A stretch of 64,000 bases of DNA from Candidatus Villigracilaceae bacterium (GCA_026645935.1 JAPKMP010000007.1:1-64000), one strand, 5' to 3'; shown: positions 24,300-32,984, counted from the first letter of the stretch. Program-made: numbers and translations. Notes: generated by a model not told the origin, from the letters alone.

Positions 24300-26690
24300 T
24301 TACTTCTTTTTGGTGCTTTTCCTGGCTGCGCTGCCTGCTTTCACTCCTGCCGCCATTTCTTCAGCAGGAGCCTTGGAGCGCATTACCGCCCAGGCAAGCA
24401 CACCCAAAAGCACGGCAGCTACGACCCAAACGGTGTACAGCGCCGGTCCTTTGACGCCCTGATATTGGACGACGATGGGAGCGATGATCACTGCAACGAG
24501 ATTGACCACTTTGATCATTGGGTTGAGAGCCGGTCCGGCTGTATCCTTGAAGGGATCTCCAACCGTATCTCCCACAACACCAGCCTTGTGACGCTCGGAA
24601 CCCTTGCCGAGATTCTTCTTTGGATCCTTGGGTTCATCTTCGATCAACTTCTTGGCATTATCCCAGGCGCCGCCGGAGTTGTTGAGGAAGACCGCAAGCA
24701 ACTGACCGGAAACAATGATGCCAGCCAAAAAGCCGCCGAGCGCTTCAACGCTCAAAAGCAAGCCAACTACAATGGGCGTCACGATGCCGAGCAGGGCAAG
24801 CGAGACCAACTCCTTCTGAGCGGCGGTGGTCGAAATACTGACCGCCTGGGCGTAATCAGGCTTGACCTTGCCGGTCAACACGCCGAGCTTGAACTGACGG
24901 CGAACTTCCAACACGATCAGCGATGCCGCACGGGCAACCGCCTGGATGGCAAAGGATGAGAACAGCCAGGGGAGCGCTCCGCCGAGGAGCATACCCACGA
25001 AGACTTGCGGGACATCCACGCGGATGCCAATTGCTTGAATTTGCTGTTCGATGGGAATACCGAAGCCGGCCTGCGCTCGGGACACGTCCACGAGGAAGGA
25101 GCCGAAAAGTGAAACCGCCGCGATCACCGCCGAGCCAATGGCAACACCTTTTGTTATGGCTTTGGTAGTGTTGCCCACCGCATCGAGATCCGCCATGATC
25201 TGCTGTGCGCGTTTTGTATCTTTGTCCGTCTTGCCGGACCAGGACATTTCGCCGATGCCATTGGCGTTATCCGCAATTGGACCGAATGAGTCCATTGCCA
25301 CGTTGTTACCTGTCAGCGTGAGCATACCGATACCAGTCATGGCGACGCCGTACAGGATGAATGTAGCATTCGCAGTGGGATCGGAAGAGATACCGCCGAA
25401 AATGAAGATGGACGCGATGATGGTTAACGCGATGACAATCACCGACCAGACGGAGGATTCGAAACCGACGGAAACACCGTTCAGAATCAAGGTCGCAGGA
25501 CCCGTATCCGCTGATTTCTTGATGTCGTTCACAGGCGCGGCATGCGTGCCAGTGAAGTATTCGGTCAGGCGGTCGATCAGGATGGCGAGCAAAACGCCCA
25601 CACCCACAGCTGTCGGCAGGCGCCACCAGCCGCCCCACTGTTCCATTTCAGCCGTGTTCAGGTAAAAATAACCGGCGATGAAGAACATCGCGGCTGAGAT
25701 CACGGCAGAGGTCAGGAAACCGCTAAAGATCGCTTTCATTGCATCTTCGCTCTTGCCAGTCTCGCCGCCGCGCACAAAGTATGTACCGATAATGGAAGAC
25801 AGCACACCGATACCACGGACCACGAGCGGGAATACGATCCACTCGAGTTGGCCGGTGATATGCCAGAGCGCCAAACCGAGGATCAAACCGGAAACGATCG
25901 TCACTTCGTAGGATTCGAAGATGTCCGCCGCCATGCCGGCGCAATCGCCGACGTTGTCGCCCACGAGGTCTGCCACCACAGCGGGATTGCGCGGATCATC
26001 CTCAGGGATGCCTGCTTCGACCTTGCCGACCAGGTCTGCGCCGACGTCGGCGGCTTTCGTAAAGATACCGCCGCCCACGCGCATGAACAGCGCTAGAAGC
26101 GTACCGCCGAAACCGAAGCCAAGCAACGCATCCGGAGCGGCAATGCCGAGGATGATGAAGATGATGGTACCGCCCAATAAGCCCAGCCCATCTGTCAGCA
26201 TACCTGTGATGGTCCCGGCTCGATATGCGATGCGGAGCGAATCACCGAAAGACTTCTTCGAAGCCGAAGCAACCCGGACATTGGCTTCCACTGCCATGCG
26301 CATACCGATCTGACCCACCAACAGGGAAAAGCCCGCGCCCATGACAAACGCAAATGCGCGCGCCACACCGATGATCAATTTAATCCGTTCTACAGATTGA
26401 CCATGGAAACGCTCAAGCGCTTCGGGCGTTGGCGGTACGACGTATACTGAAAGGAACAGGGCGATGGTAAGAATGCCGATCAGCGGAAGGATGGATTTCA
26501 ACTGCTTCTGCAAATACGCATCCGCGCCGGACTTGATCGCGCCCCAAACCTCCTGCATTTTTTCCGTTCCCTTATCCTCGTTGAGGATTTGAGAACGCAA
26601 AAAAACCGCGTATCCGAGCCCAAGCCATGCAACGGCGAAAACGGCCCAGATCGCGATCTGTTCAATGCTGGATAATCCCATAGTGAACAT
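24300..26690 (-). CDS. hppA: Membrane-bound pyrophosphatase, K+-independent (H+-pumping) type
   Basis: The 796-residue protein has about 16 hydrophobic segments and the M-PPase signatures. FTKAADVGADLVGKVEAG and DDPRNPAVVADLVGDNVGD (each split by eye) hold the Asp/Lys residues that bind Mg-pyrophosphate, and KAAVTGDTVGDPFKDT-like residues appear near the C-terminus as GVVGDTVGDPFKDT. It couples pyrophosphate hydrolysis to ion export across the cytoplasmic membrane. The diagnostic position reads GNTTKA; Lys here marks K+-independent, H+-pumping enzymes, whereas K+-dependent ones have Ala. A basic Lys-rich tail ends the protein. It is transcribed alone from a strong promoter with a small hairpin in its leader. 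Confidence 0.93.
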   Translation of the reverse strand: MFTMGLSSIEQIAIWAVFAVAWLGLGYAVFLRSQILNEDKGTEKMQEVWGAIKSGADAYLQKQLKSILPLIGILTIALFLSVYVVPPTPEALERFHGQSVERIKLIIGVARAFAFVMGAGFSLLVGQIGMRMAVEANVRVASASKKSFGDSLRIAYRAGTITGMLTDGLGLLGGTIIFIILGIAAPDALLGFGFGGTLLALFMRVGGGIFTKAADVGADLVGKVEAGIPEDDPRNPAVVADLVGDNVGDCAGMAADIFESYEVTIVSGLILGLALWHITGQLEWIVFPLVVRGIGVLSSIIGTYFVRGGETGKSEDAMKAIFSGFLTSAVISAAMFFIAGYFYLNTAEMEQWGGWWRLPTAVGVGVLLAILIDRLTEYFTGTHAAPVNDIKKSADTGPATLILNGVSVGFESSVWSVIVIALTIIASIFIFGGISSDPTANATFILYGVAMTGIGMLTLTGNNVAMDSFGPIADNANGIGEMSWSGKTDKDTKRAQQIMADLDAVGNTTKAITKGVAIGSAVIAAVSLFGSFLVDVSRAQAGFGIPIEQQIQAIGIRVDVPQVFVGMLLGGALPWLFSSFAIQAVARAASLIVLEVRRQFKLGVLTGKVKPDYAQAVSISTTAAQKELVSLALLGIVTPIVVGLLLSVEALGGFLAGIIVSGQLLAVFLNNSGGAWDNAKKLIEDEPKDPKKNLGKGSERHKAGVVGDTVGDPFKDTAGPALNPMIKVVNLVAVIIAPIVVQYQGVKGPALYTVWVVAAVLLGVLAWAVMRSKAPAEEMAAGVKAGSAARKSTKKK

Positions 26691-26711
26691 GAAAGGATAC
26701 TCCTCCTACAG

Positions 26712-26742
26712 AGATTAAAAAATAAAGGCTTCCGCCTTTTAA
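26712..26742 (-). promoter_or_regulatory. Hairpin plus T-run in the hppA leader (possible attenuator)
   Basis: On the minus strand AAAGGC (26739-26734), loop GGAA and GCCTTT (26729-26724) are followed by ATTTTTT. It starts a few bases after the expected transcription start and ends before the GGAGGAG ribosome site. The stem is only six pairs, so it may equally protect the 5' end of the message. Confidence 0.35.
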
Positions 26743-26750
26743 GCAGGGGG

Positions 26751-26779
26751 ATTTTACAGTCGGGAAGGGTTTATGTCAA
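26751..26779 (-). promoter_or_regulatory. Promoter of hppA
   Basis: On the minus strand TTGACA (26779-26774), a 17-base spacer and TAAAAT (26756-26751). The leader is about 55 bases and includes GGAGGAG before the ATG at 26690. Confidence 0.7.
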
Positions 26780-26828
26780 GAAAATGAGAACCAGACTTAT
26801 CTTTGCACTGACAGTTGGGCAGAATAAG

Positions 26829-26857
26829 TTGACACTCCCCATCAAACCTGATAACAT
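26829..26857 (+). promoter_or_regulatory. Promoter of the A-type Fe-S carrier gene
   Basis: TTGACA (26829-26834), 17 bases, TAACAT (26852-26857). It diverges from the hppA promoter and lies about 25 bases ahead of an AAGGAG ribosome site. Confidence 0.6.
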
Positions 26858-26888
26858 TTGCCAAAATTGGTCGTAAAAGGAGAACCTC

Positions 26889-27296
26889 ATGCTCCAGGAA
26901 ATTAATACCCGTCTCTTTACACTCACCCCTGCCGCGAGCGAAGCCGTCCGGAACATTCTGACGGATCGAAAGCTCGAAGGATACGCCCTGCGCGTGTACG
27001 TAGCTGGGGGCGGTTGTTGCGGCGTAAATTTCGGCATGGCGCTGGATAACAACATCCGCGATGTCGACACAACATTTGAATCGGACGGCGTAAAGGTAGT
27101 GGTGGATGAAGTCTCCATCGATTACTTGCGCGACGCCACTGTCGATTTCATTAACGATCCCGTTCGCGGGGCAGGTTTTGCAGTGGATAGCCCTCATGCA
27201 AAAGGTCACAGCCATGGCGAGGGAGGCTGCGCCTGCGGCTCCGGAGGCGGGAACGGTGGCTGCGGCTGCGGCGGTTCGTGCGGTTGTAATAATTAA
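26889..27296 (+). CDS. HesB/IscA-like (A-type) iron-sulfur carrier with Cys-rich tail
   Basis: Residues 1-100 match the HesB/IscA fold (ITRLFTLTPAA-type start, LRVYVAGGGCCGVNFGMALD in the centre with the first ligand Cys, then DYLRDATVDFINDP). In ordinary A-type carriers the C-terminus carries a single CGCG motif. Here it becomes a 28-residue Gly/His/Cys tail with GHSHGEGGCACGSGGG and GCGCGGSCGC, adding several extra CxC pairs and His residues. This may increase metal capacity or bind another metal. Family function is delivery of Fe-S clusters to apoproteins. The gene stands alone with its own promoter and terminator. Confidence 0.85.
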   Translation: MLQEINTRLFTLTPAASEAVRNILTDRKLEGYALRVYVAGGGCCGVNFGMALDNNIRDVDTTFESDGVKVVVDEVSIDYLRDATVDFINDPVRGAGFAVDSPHAKGHSHGEGGCACGSGGGNGGCGCGGSCGCNN

Positions 27297-27313
27297 TCGC
27301 ATAAAGTAAATGA

Positions 27314-27347
27314 AAATGGACGGGTATGATACCCGTCCATTTTTTTT
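27314..27347. terminator. Bidirectional terminator
   Basis: AATGGACGGGTA pairs with TACCCGTCCATT in a long stem with a very short loop, followed by a T run on the plus strand and by TTTTC on the minus strand. It separates convergent genes ending at 27296 and 27380. Confidence 0.88.
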
Positions 27348-27379
27348 ATGGACTTGAAAAAGAAACGGCCCGTCCTTCG

Positions 27380-28000
27380 CTATCGACCTCTCAAAAAAGA
27401 GATCAGGGTTCCAAAAGCCCCAATGAATCCGAGGCCGATGATGAACAGACCCACCGGAATGCGATTCGATGTCTCGAGATTAGGAAGGAAAGTGGGGACA
27501 ATAAGTTCCGGCGGAGGCGTGAAAGTAGGAAGGCGGGTCGGGGTGACCGGGTCGATGAACGCGGCAGCTAGGGTAGGGTCAATCGTAGGGGTGGAGAGCG
27601 GCGTCGGCGTGCTTGGCGCAAGAATCTCGGGCAGGCGCCCCGTCTTGATTATGGTCACATATGGACCATATACCCATGCCACGGATTCCGGCACGCCCGG
27701 GTAATAAACCTGTATCCAATTTCCATCCTCCGAGATGCCCAAGGCGGGAGCCTCCTGCCCGAGAAGGAGGACTCCGATGGAAGGGTACAAATAGGAACTT
27801 GGACCGGAATAGACATTGACGATTTCCAGGTCTTGATTGACACGGACGATCATGCCGGTGGCCGTACCGGTCACGGTCGGCACTGAACCGGTGGGTTGTT
27901 GGGCAACAACGATTCCCTGCGCAGAGTCCGAAAACATGGATAATATCCCCGCAGAAAGAGTTATCATAGCCAAGACCAGATGTTTCATCGAACCGGGCAT
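27380..28000 (-). CDS. SH3-like domain membrane protein (paralogue 1)
   Basis: The 206-residue protein has an N-terminal signal or anchor segment, an SH3b-like domain (about residues 45-115, with VYSGPSSYLYPSIGVLL and GNWIQVYYPG as typical strands), a Thr/Pro-rich linker and a C-terminal transmembrane helix followed by FLRGR. Bacterial SH3b domains bind peptidoglycan or cell-surface polymers. ATG 28000 lies seven bases after the stop of its paralogue and has GAAGG in front. The two proteins share layout and wording (TIDPTLAAxF, PTRLPTxTPxP), so they arose by tandem duplication. Function unknown. Confidence 0.7.
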   Translation of the reverse strand: MPGSMKHLVLAMITLSAGILSMFSDSAQGIVVAQQPTGSVPTVTGTATGMIVRVNQDLEIVNVYSGPSSYLYPSIGVLLLGQEAPALGISEDGNWIQVYYPGVPESVAWVYGPYVTIIKTGRLPEILAPSTPTPLSTPTIDPTLAAAFIDPVTPTRLPTFTPPPELIVPTFLPNLETSNRIPVGLFIIGLGFIGAFGTLISFLRGR

Positions 28001-28007
28001 GATGCGC

Positions 28008-28613
28008 TTACCTTCGAATAAACGAGAGCAAGAATCCGAGGACACCTAAAACAACAAACGCAATAATCATGGATGCCCAGGGGATGTCTATTTGGGATGC
28101 CTCAGGTTCAGGGATTTCGATCGCCGCCAATGTTGGCGCTGGCGTATAAGTAGGCAGGCGTGTCGTCGTAGGATGGATGACAAATTGTGCCGCCAGGGTT
28201 GGATCAATCGTGGACGTGGCCGGCGGCACCGGTGTTGGAGGCGGTTCGACCACCTGAAGGTTGCCGGGAGGAGAAACTTGCACAAGGGGCGAATAGACCC
28301 ATCCCTTACCCCCAGGCGCGGACGGGAACTCGATCTGGATCCAATCGCCTCCTGCCGAACGCCCCAGGGCTGGAGCCGTGGACCCTGTCAACAGGACGCC
28401 GACGACAGGATAGACCGTCGAGCTGGGACCCATCCGGACATTTATCTGTGGTTCGGTGGTAATGACCGTGATGAATAACCCGGTCGCAGGGGCGGGAGTC
28501 TCTGTCGGTTGTTGAGCCAGAACAAAATCGGGAGGAGAAGCGAGGGAAATCCCAAAGAGGAAAAGCGCCGCGAAAATTATCAGTAGGATGAATTGAAACC
28601 TGTTTTTTGTCAT
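28008..28613 (-). CDS. SH3-like domain membrane protein (paralogue 2)
   Basis: The 201-residue protein repeats the layout of its downstream neighbour: hydrophobic N-terminus (residues about 5-28), an SH3b-like domain with NVRMGPSSTVYPVVGVL and DWIQIEFPS, a linker rich in Pro and Thr (about 125-165) and a C-terminal helix ending in FLLSFIRR. It is first in a two-gene unit. ATG 28613 is chosen because the extension to 28643 begins with TTG and adds no feature. The pair is likely cell-surface located and could sense or bind wall polymers, by analogy with SH3b proteins. Confidence 0.7.
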   Translation of the reverse strand: MTKNRFQFILLIIFAALFLFGISLASPPDFVLAQQPTETPAPATGLFITVITTEPQINVRMGPSSTVYPVVGVLLTGSTAPALGRSAGGDWIQIEFPSAPGGKGWVYSPLVQVSPPGNLQVVEPPPTPVPPATSTIDPTLAAQFVIHPTTTRLPTYTPAPTLAAIEIPEPEASQIDIPWASMIIAFVVLGVLGFLLSFIRR

Positions 28614-28650
28614 TTCGTAAAACTTCTTAAAGGAGAATCGCAAAGGCGAT

Positions 28651-28656
28651 TATAAT
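28651..28656 (+). promoter_or_regulatory. -10 box, leaderless arrangement (zinc-ribbon/FHA/SEDS operon)
   Basis: TATAAT ends six bases before the ATG at 28663. The preceding AAGGAGAA is too far upstream to serve that ATG. No good -35 is visible. Confidence 0.5.
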
Positions 28657-28662
28657 CGAGAT

Positions 28663-29253
28663 ATGGAGCGTAAAATCTATCACGGAAAGATCGAGCCGGT
28701 GGATATCGCCCAGGCGCTTTTGGCAGAGTTCAACCAGGGTAATATGCGCGCTCAAACGTTGGGGCATAGCGATCGACTGGTGGTACAGGTGGGCACAAGA
28801 CCAGATGCAGTGTCCGGCGGACAAACCGCCATGACAGTCACCATTCAATCCATCGAAGATGAAGGGATCATGGTGGAGTTGGGACAACAAGCCTGGCTCG
28901 GAGTGGCGGCAAGCCTCGGGATGAGCGCTCTTGCCGCGATCAAGAATCCTTTCAGCCTGCTGGGGCGGCTCGACGATATCGCACAGGATATCGAGAACCT
29001 CCAGATCAGTGAACGGGTTTGGGCGGTAATTTCCAAGGCTGCGCGCGCGGCGGGTGCTTCAGCTGAACTTTCCGAAAATCTAAAACGCACGACTTGCGAA
29101 TATTGTCATGTCGCCAATCCGGTCGGGGAACCGTCCTGCACTGCCTGTGGAGCCCCACTCGGATTGGTGCAGCCCAATACCTGTCCCCAATGCGGCTTTG
29201 TGGTGAAGACAGGCGCAAAATCCTGCCCCAACTGCGGGAAATCGCTTCGATAA
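28663..29253 (+). CDS. Double zinc-ribbon protein, first gene of the FHA-SEDS operon
   Basis: The 196-residue protein has an N-terminal region of mixed helix and strand (about 1-125) and two zinc ribbons. The first has CEYCHVANP then CTACGAP, and the second has CPQCGFV then CPNCGKS, at the C-terminus. Zinc ribbons of this type hold protein-protein or nucleic-acid contacts. It is the first gene of a run with FhaA-like, FhaB-like and SEDS-PBP genes, and its stop is 13 bases from the next ATG. A role in assembling or regulating the cell-wall machinery is inferred from position only. Confidence 0.7.
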   Translation: MERKIYHGKIEPVDIAQALLAEFNQGNMRAQTLGHSDRLVVQVGTRPDAVSGGQTAMTVTIQSIEDEGIMVELGQQAWLGVAASLGMSALAAIKNPFSLLGRLDDIAQDIENLQISERVWAVISKAARAAGASAELSENLKRTTCEYCHVANPVGEPSCTACGAPLGLVQPNTCPQCGFVVKTGAKSCPNCGKSLR

Positions 29254-29266
29254 AGATATAGATCAG

Positions 29267-30091
29267 ATGAACTTACGAGAACTCGAATCCCGGCTTCAGA
29301 ACCTGATCGAGGTTGACCTATTAAAGGTCCTCCCCGGCAGGGCTGTTGAAGACGTGATTATCCAGAAGCTGGCCGCCGCCATCCAAAAAAACAGCATTCA
29401 TTCCAACGACGAGATCATCATCCCTGATGTATACACTTTCGTCTTAAACCCTGAAAAAATCGGCGCATGGGATGACGCCAACCTCCTTACAGTCATTTTA
29501 CATTCGATCACGACAGTCGCCCGGGAGGCGGGTTTTAAGTTTACAATAACCCCGACCGTCAGTGTGACAACCGATGTCAAAATTTCCCCCAATGATGTCG
29601 AAATTTTGACATCGCACCGGATAGAAACTATGTCTGAAACGAACGCAACTCCACTGGATACCGGCAGCCTCGACGGAAACGCGGAAAAGATCCCCGAGAA
29701 TTCCTTCCTGATCGTGGAGGGTGTAAAAATCTACCCGCTCAACCTTCCGGTTGTAAATATCGGCCGCAGGATGGATAACCAATTGGTCATCGACGATCCA
29801 CGCGTTTCCCGCAATCACGCCCAGCTGCGGGCAATCAAAGGCCGCTTTGTTGTTTTCGACCTGAATTCCACAGGCGGGACTTTTGTCAACGGGCAGCGCA
29901 CCAGCCAGAGTGTTTTATATCCAGGGGATGTGATCTCCCTGGCAGGGGTGGCGTTGATCTTCGGTCAGGACAACCCGCCTCCCCAACCGGACTTAAAAGA
30001 CACTGCTCCATTCAAAAACCGGGGGTCAGAAGAGAGACCGACTGCGGTTTTGAATAAAGATCATTCCACGGCAGATTTCAGAAAAAAATGA
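29267..30091 (+). CDS. FhaA-like protein: DUF3662 and FHA domain
   Basis: The 274-residue protein has an N-terminal DUF3662/DUF2662-type domain (residues about 1-110) as in actinobacterial FhaA, a flexible linker, and an FHA domain (about 150-235). The FHA domain has the typical NIGRRMDNQLVIDD, SRNHAQLR and NSTGGTFVNGQ signatures that bind phosphothreonine. The C-terminal tail is polar. In mycobacteria FhaA binds phosphorylated peptidoglycan proteins and is encoded beside rodA and pbpA, exactly as here. No serine/threonine kinase gene lies in this window, so the kinase is elsewhere or absent. It overlaps the next gene by four bases. Confidence 0.85.
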   Translation: MNLRELESRLQNLIEVDLLKVLPGRAVEDVIIQKLAAAIQKNSIHSNDEIIIPDVYTFVLNPEKIGAWDDANLLTVILHSITTVAREAGFKFTITPTVSVTTDVKISPNDVEILTSHRIETMSETNATPLDTGSLDGNAEKIPENSFLIVEGVKIYPLNLPVVNIGRRMDNQLVIDDPRVSRNHAQLRAIKGRFVVFDLNSTGGTFVNGQRTSQSVLYPGDVISLAGVALIFGQDNPPPQPDLKDTAPFKNRGSEERPTAVLNKDHSTADFRKK

Positions 30092-30567
30092 GCGGCGCCG
30101 TTGTCCTCGCATTGAGACTCCTGGCGGCGGTCGCATTATACGGGTTTCTTGCTTGGGCGTTGATATTCCTCTTTCGTGAAATCCAGCGCCAGGCGGTCGC
30201 ACTGGCAGTCCGGCGCGTTCCCGGGCTCAGCATCATGGTCGAGTCACCGGGCGGGCATGGGGTATTAAGGTATTTCAACCAGGCAGAAATTACGATTGGG
30301 CGCGACCCCGGCAGCGATATTCCATTGTCAGACGATACCGTCTCGGCGCGCCATGCGCACCTGGTGTACCACCATAATCAATGGTGGATCGAGGACCTCG
30401 CATCCACGAACGGGACGATGCTTAACAAATTACCGGTGACTATTCCGACAGTGATCACGTCCGGCGATGAGATCCAATGCGGCAGCATTGGTTTGAGCAT
30501 CAGCCTTTCTGAAAATGTGATCATCGAACCCACCCAGCGGCTGGACAAACAAACCCATTCACAATGA
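30088..30567 (+). CDS. FhaB-like membrane protein with FHA domain
   Basis: The 159-residue protein has an N-terminal transmembrane helix (residues about 6-30) and a cytoplasmic FHA domain (about 60-150) with TIGRDPGSDIPL, SARHAHLVY and DLASTNGTMLN. This is the FhaB/FipA layout of actinobacteria, where it recruits phosphorylated partners to the division or elongation apparatus. It overlaps fhaA-like by four bases upstream and the SEDS-PBP gene by four bases downstream, so these three are translationally coupled. Confidence 0.85.
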   Translation: MSGAVVLALRLLAAVALYGFLAWALIFLFREIQRQAVALAVRRVPGLSIMVESPGGHGVLRYFNQAEITIGRDPGSDIPLSDDTVSARHAHLVYHHNQWWIEDLASTNGTMLNKLPVTIPTVITSGDEIQCGSIGLSISLSENVIIEPTQRLDKQTHSQ

Positions 30568-32984
30568 ATCAAAAGACGCAAGGGCGTCTGCTGCAATGGG
30601 CGGCGCTCTTTTTATTTCTGCAATCCATCATCCTGACGCTTTCCCCGGCGGTGCGTGAACGCAGTTGGGATGTTGATTATCGCTTCTCGCATTGGATCGG
30701 GTTTTCAGCCTGGGGAATCTTAACCTACATCGCCCATCGCTCGCTGACAAAGTCATTGCCCGAGAGGGATACCTTCCTGTTTCCTTTGGCATCCCTTTTA
30801 AGTGGATGGGGGATACTCACCATTTGGCGGCTCGATGAAGGTTTTGGCCTGAGGCAGACCGCCTGGCTAGGACTCAGTACAATCGTTTTCGTCGCCGCAG
30901 TATCGCGCCTGAAGAGTCTCTCCCTTCTGAAAAGATACAAATATTTATTCCTGAGTGCCGGATTGATCGTCACTGGTTTAACTTTGATCTTCGGCACCAA
31001 CCCGCTCGGGTTTGGTCCGCGTCTTTGGTTGAGCCTGGGGGATTTATATTTTCAACCTTCAGAACCGCTTAAAATTCTTCTTGTCATTTACCTGTCTGCG
31101 TATCTCGCGGAGCGCGTAAAAATCCGCCTGACATCCCTGCCTCTTCTTATTCCCACGATCGTTGTTATCGGGCTTGCATTGCTGCTCCTTATCGTGCAAC
31201 GCGATCTTGGAACAGCGTCCATTTTCATCCTGATATATACGGTTTTTCTCTTCATAGCTTCCGGCAAGCGAAGAATGCTGCTCGCCACGGGCGCATTTCT
31301 TCTCGTTAGCTTATCGATAGGTTTTTATTTCGTGGATGTTATTCAGGTACGCGTGATGGGATGGCTGAACCCATGGAGCGACCCTACCGGAAATTCCTAC
31401 CAAATCACCCAATCTCTCCTAGCAGTTGCGAACGGGGGTGTCTTGGGCCGAGGATTGGGAATCGGGAGTCCTTTATTGGTCCCGGTATCCATTTCCGATT
31501 TTATCTTTTCAGCCATAGCGGAAGAGACGGGTCTTATCGGAAGCCTTGGAATTATCCTCCTCTTCTGGTTGCTGCTCACCCGCGGTTTGACGATCGCCCT
31601 GCGTTCACCTGATAATTTTCGAAGGTATCTTGCATCGGGCATCGCCTCATACCTTGGGATTCAAAGCATTCTCATCATTGGCGGGAACCTGCGCCTCCTG
31701 CCATTGACCGGCGTTACACTTCCCTTCGTCTCCTACGGCGGATCCTCCCTTTTAACATCGTACATAGCATTGTATTTGCTGCTTGCGGCAAGCAACATCG
31801 AAGACGATGAACCTGCATCCCTGAGAGATTCGCGCCCAATCCCGTTTTTGGCGGGATTGTTCGCATTTGGGTTTGCGGCATGCGCCGTCACCGGCGCCTG
31901 GTGGTCCGTGATCCGCGGCGACGACCTGCTTGCCCGCACAGACAATGCCCGACGCGCCATAGCGGACCGCTATGTCTTGCGAGGCAAACTCGTTGACAGT
32001 AATAACAGGCCGATTAATATCACCACAGGAAAAAGTGGTTCTTATATTAGGACATATTACTATCCAGACTTGGCGCCTATATCTGGCTACACGCATCCGG
32101 TCTTTGGCCAGGCTGGGCTCGAAGCAAACCTCGATGGATACTTACGGGGACTGCAGGGAAACCCCACAAGCCTGATACTCTGGAACCAGCTGATCTATGG
32201 CACCCCTCCCCCCGGCTTGGATGTGCGGCTCAGCCTTGACTTAAATTTGCAAACGACTGCGGATGAACTTCTCGGAACTTATCCAGGCGCAGTCATCTTG
32301 ATGAATGCAGAAACGGGCGAAATTCTTGTGCTGGCGTCTCACCCGACCTTCGATCCAAATCGATTGGATTCCGAAGGCGAGATGCTCACTCAAAACGAAA
32401 GCTCGCCTTTGCTCAACCGGGCGACCCAAGGATTGTATCCGGTGGGCGATGTTTTCCTGCCCATCCTAGAGGCAAAATTCCCGGGGGAGATTCCATTCAA
32501 TTCAAGATTGATCACGCTATATGAAGAATCCGGCCTCTTCCGAACGCCGTCGATCACTTTGCCGTCGGTAGATTACACGCTCCCGAATTCCGTCGAGGAT
32601 TTGCGTGCAAGCCCGTTGCAAGTCTGCCTGGCAGCAGCGGCGATCAGTTATCAAGGTATTTTGCCCGCGCCACGCATTGCGACAGCGGTTAACACACGCG
32701 AACAGGGATGGGTTGTCCTTCCGGCTTTGGGTGAGCCGCGGGTGTTGCTGCCGCCAGAGGCTGCGAAGGAAGCGGCTTTTTCCTTAATTGAGGAAGGCGG
32801 CGCATTCTGGAGTCATATCGCGACAGGTAACATCAGCAAAACCGCAGTGACATGGTTTTTAGCCGGGACTCCTCCGGATTGGCAAGGCGCGCCCCTTGCA
32901 GTCGTTGTCGCCGTCGAGAAACACAATCCTGCTCTTGCGGAACGTATAGGTAAAAGCCTATTGAACGCAGCTTTAGATCGTTGA
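30564..32984 (+). CDS. Fusion of SEDS glycosyltransferase and degenerate class B PBP domain
   Basis: The 806-residue protein starts with a RodA/FtsW-type SEDS polymerase (about residues 1-415, ten or more helices). It has WLNPWSDPTGNSYQ, which holds the conserved Asp, and PFVSYGGSS. A connecting membrane helix (about 430-455) leads to a PbpA-like domain (about 460-806) with a pedestal region, VILMNAETGEILVLASHPTFDP (split by eye) and NRATQGLYPVG. The catalytic SxxK of PBPs, normally in PPGSTFK, is replaced by VGDVFLP (Asp at about residue 629, Leu where Lys is needed). The late KTGT motif reads SKTAVT. The transpeptidase half is therefore inferred to be inactive, while the SEDS half looks intact. 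A bidirectional terminator follows. Confidence 0.85.
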   Translation: MNQKTQGRLLQWAALFLFLQSIILTLSPAVRERSWDVDYRFSHWIGFSAWGILTYIAHRSLTKSLPERDTFLFPLASLLSGWGILTIWRLDEGFGLRQTAWLGLSTIVFVAAVSRLKSLSLLKRYKYLFLSAGLIVTGLTLIFGTNPLGFGPRLWLSLGDLYFQPSEPLKILLVIYLSAYLAERVKIRLTSLPLLIPTIVVIGLALLLLIVQRDLGTASIFILIYTVFLFIASGKRRMLLATGAFLLVSLSIGFYFVDVIQVRVMGWLNPWSDPTGNSYQITQSLLAVANGGVLGRGLGIGSPLLVPVSISDFIFSAIAEETGLIGSLGIILLFWLLLTRGLTIALRSPDNFRRYLASGIASYLGIQSILIIGGNLRLLPLTGVTLPFVSYGGSSLLTSYIALYLLLAASNIEDDEPASLRDSRPIPFLAGLFAFGFAACAVTGAWWSVIRGDDLLARTDNARRAIADRYVLRGKLVDSNNRPINITTGKSGSYIRTYYYPDLAPISGYTHPVFGQAGLEANLDGYLRGLQGNPTSLILWNQLIYGTPPPGLDVRLSLDLNLQTTADELLGTYPGAVILMNAETGEILVLASHPTFDPNRLDSEGEMLTQNESSPLLNRATQGLYPVGDVFLPILEAKFPGEIPFNSRLITLYEESGLFRTPSITLPSVDYTLPNSVEDLRASPLQVCLAAAAISYQGILPAPRIATAVNTREQGWVVLPALGEPRVLLPPEAAKEAAFSLIEEGGAFWSHIATGNISKTAVTWFLAGTPPDWQGAPLAVVVAVEKHNPALAERIGKSLLNAALDR

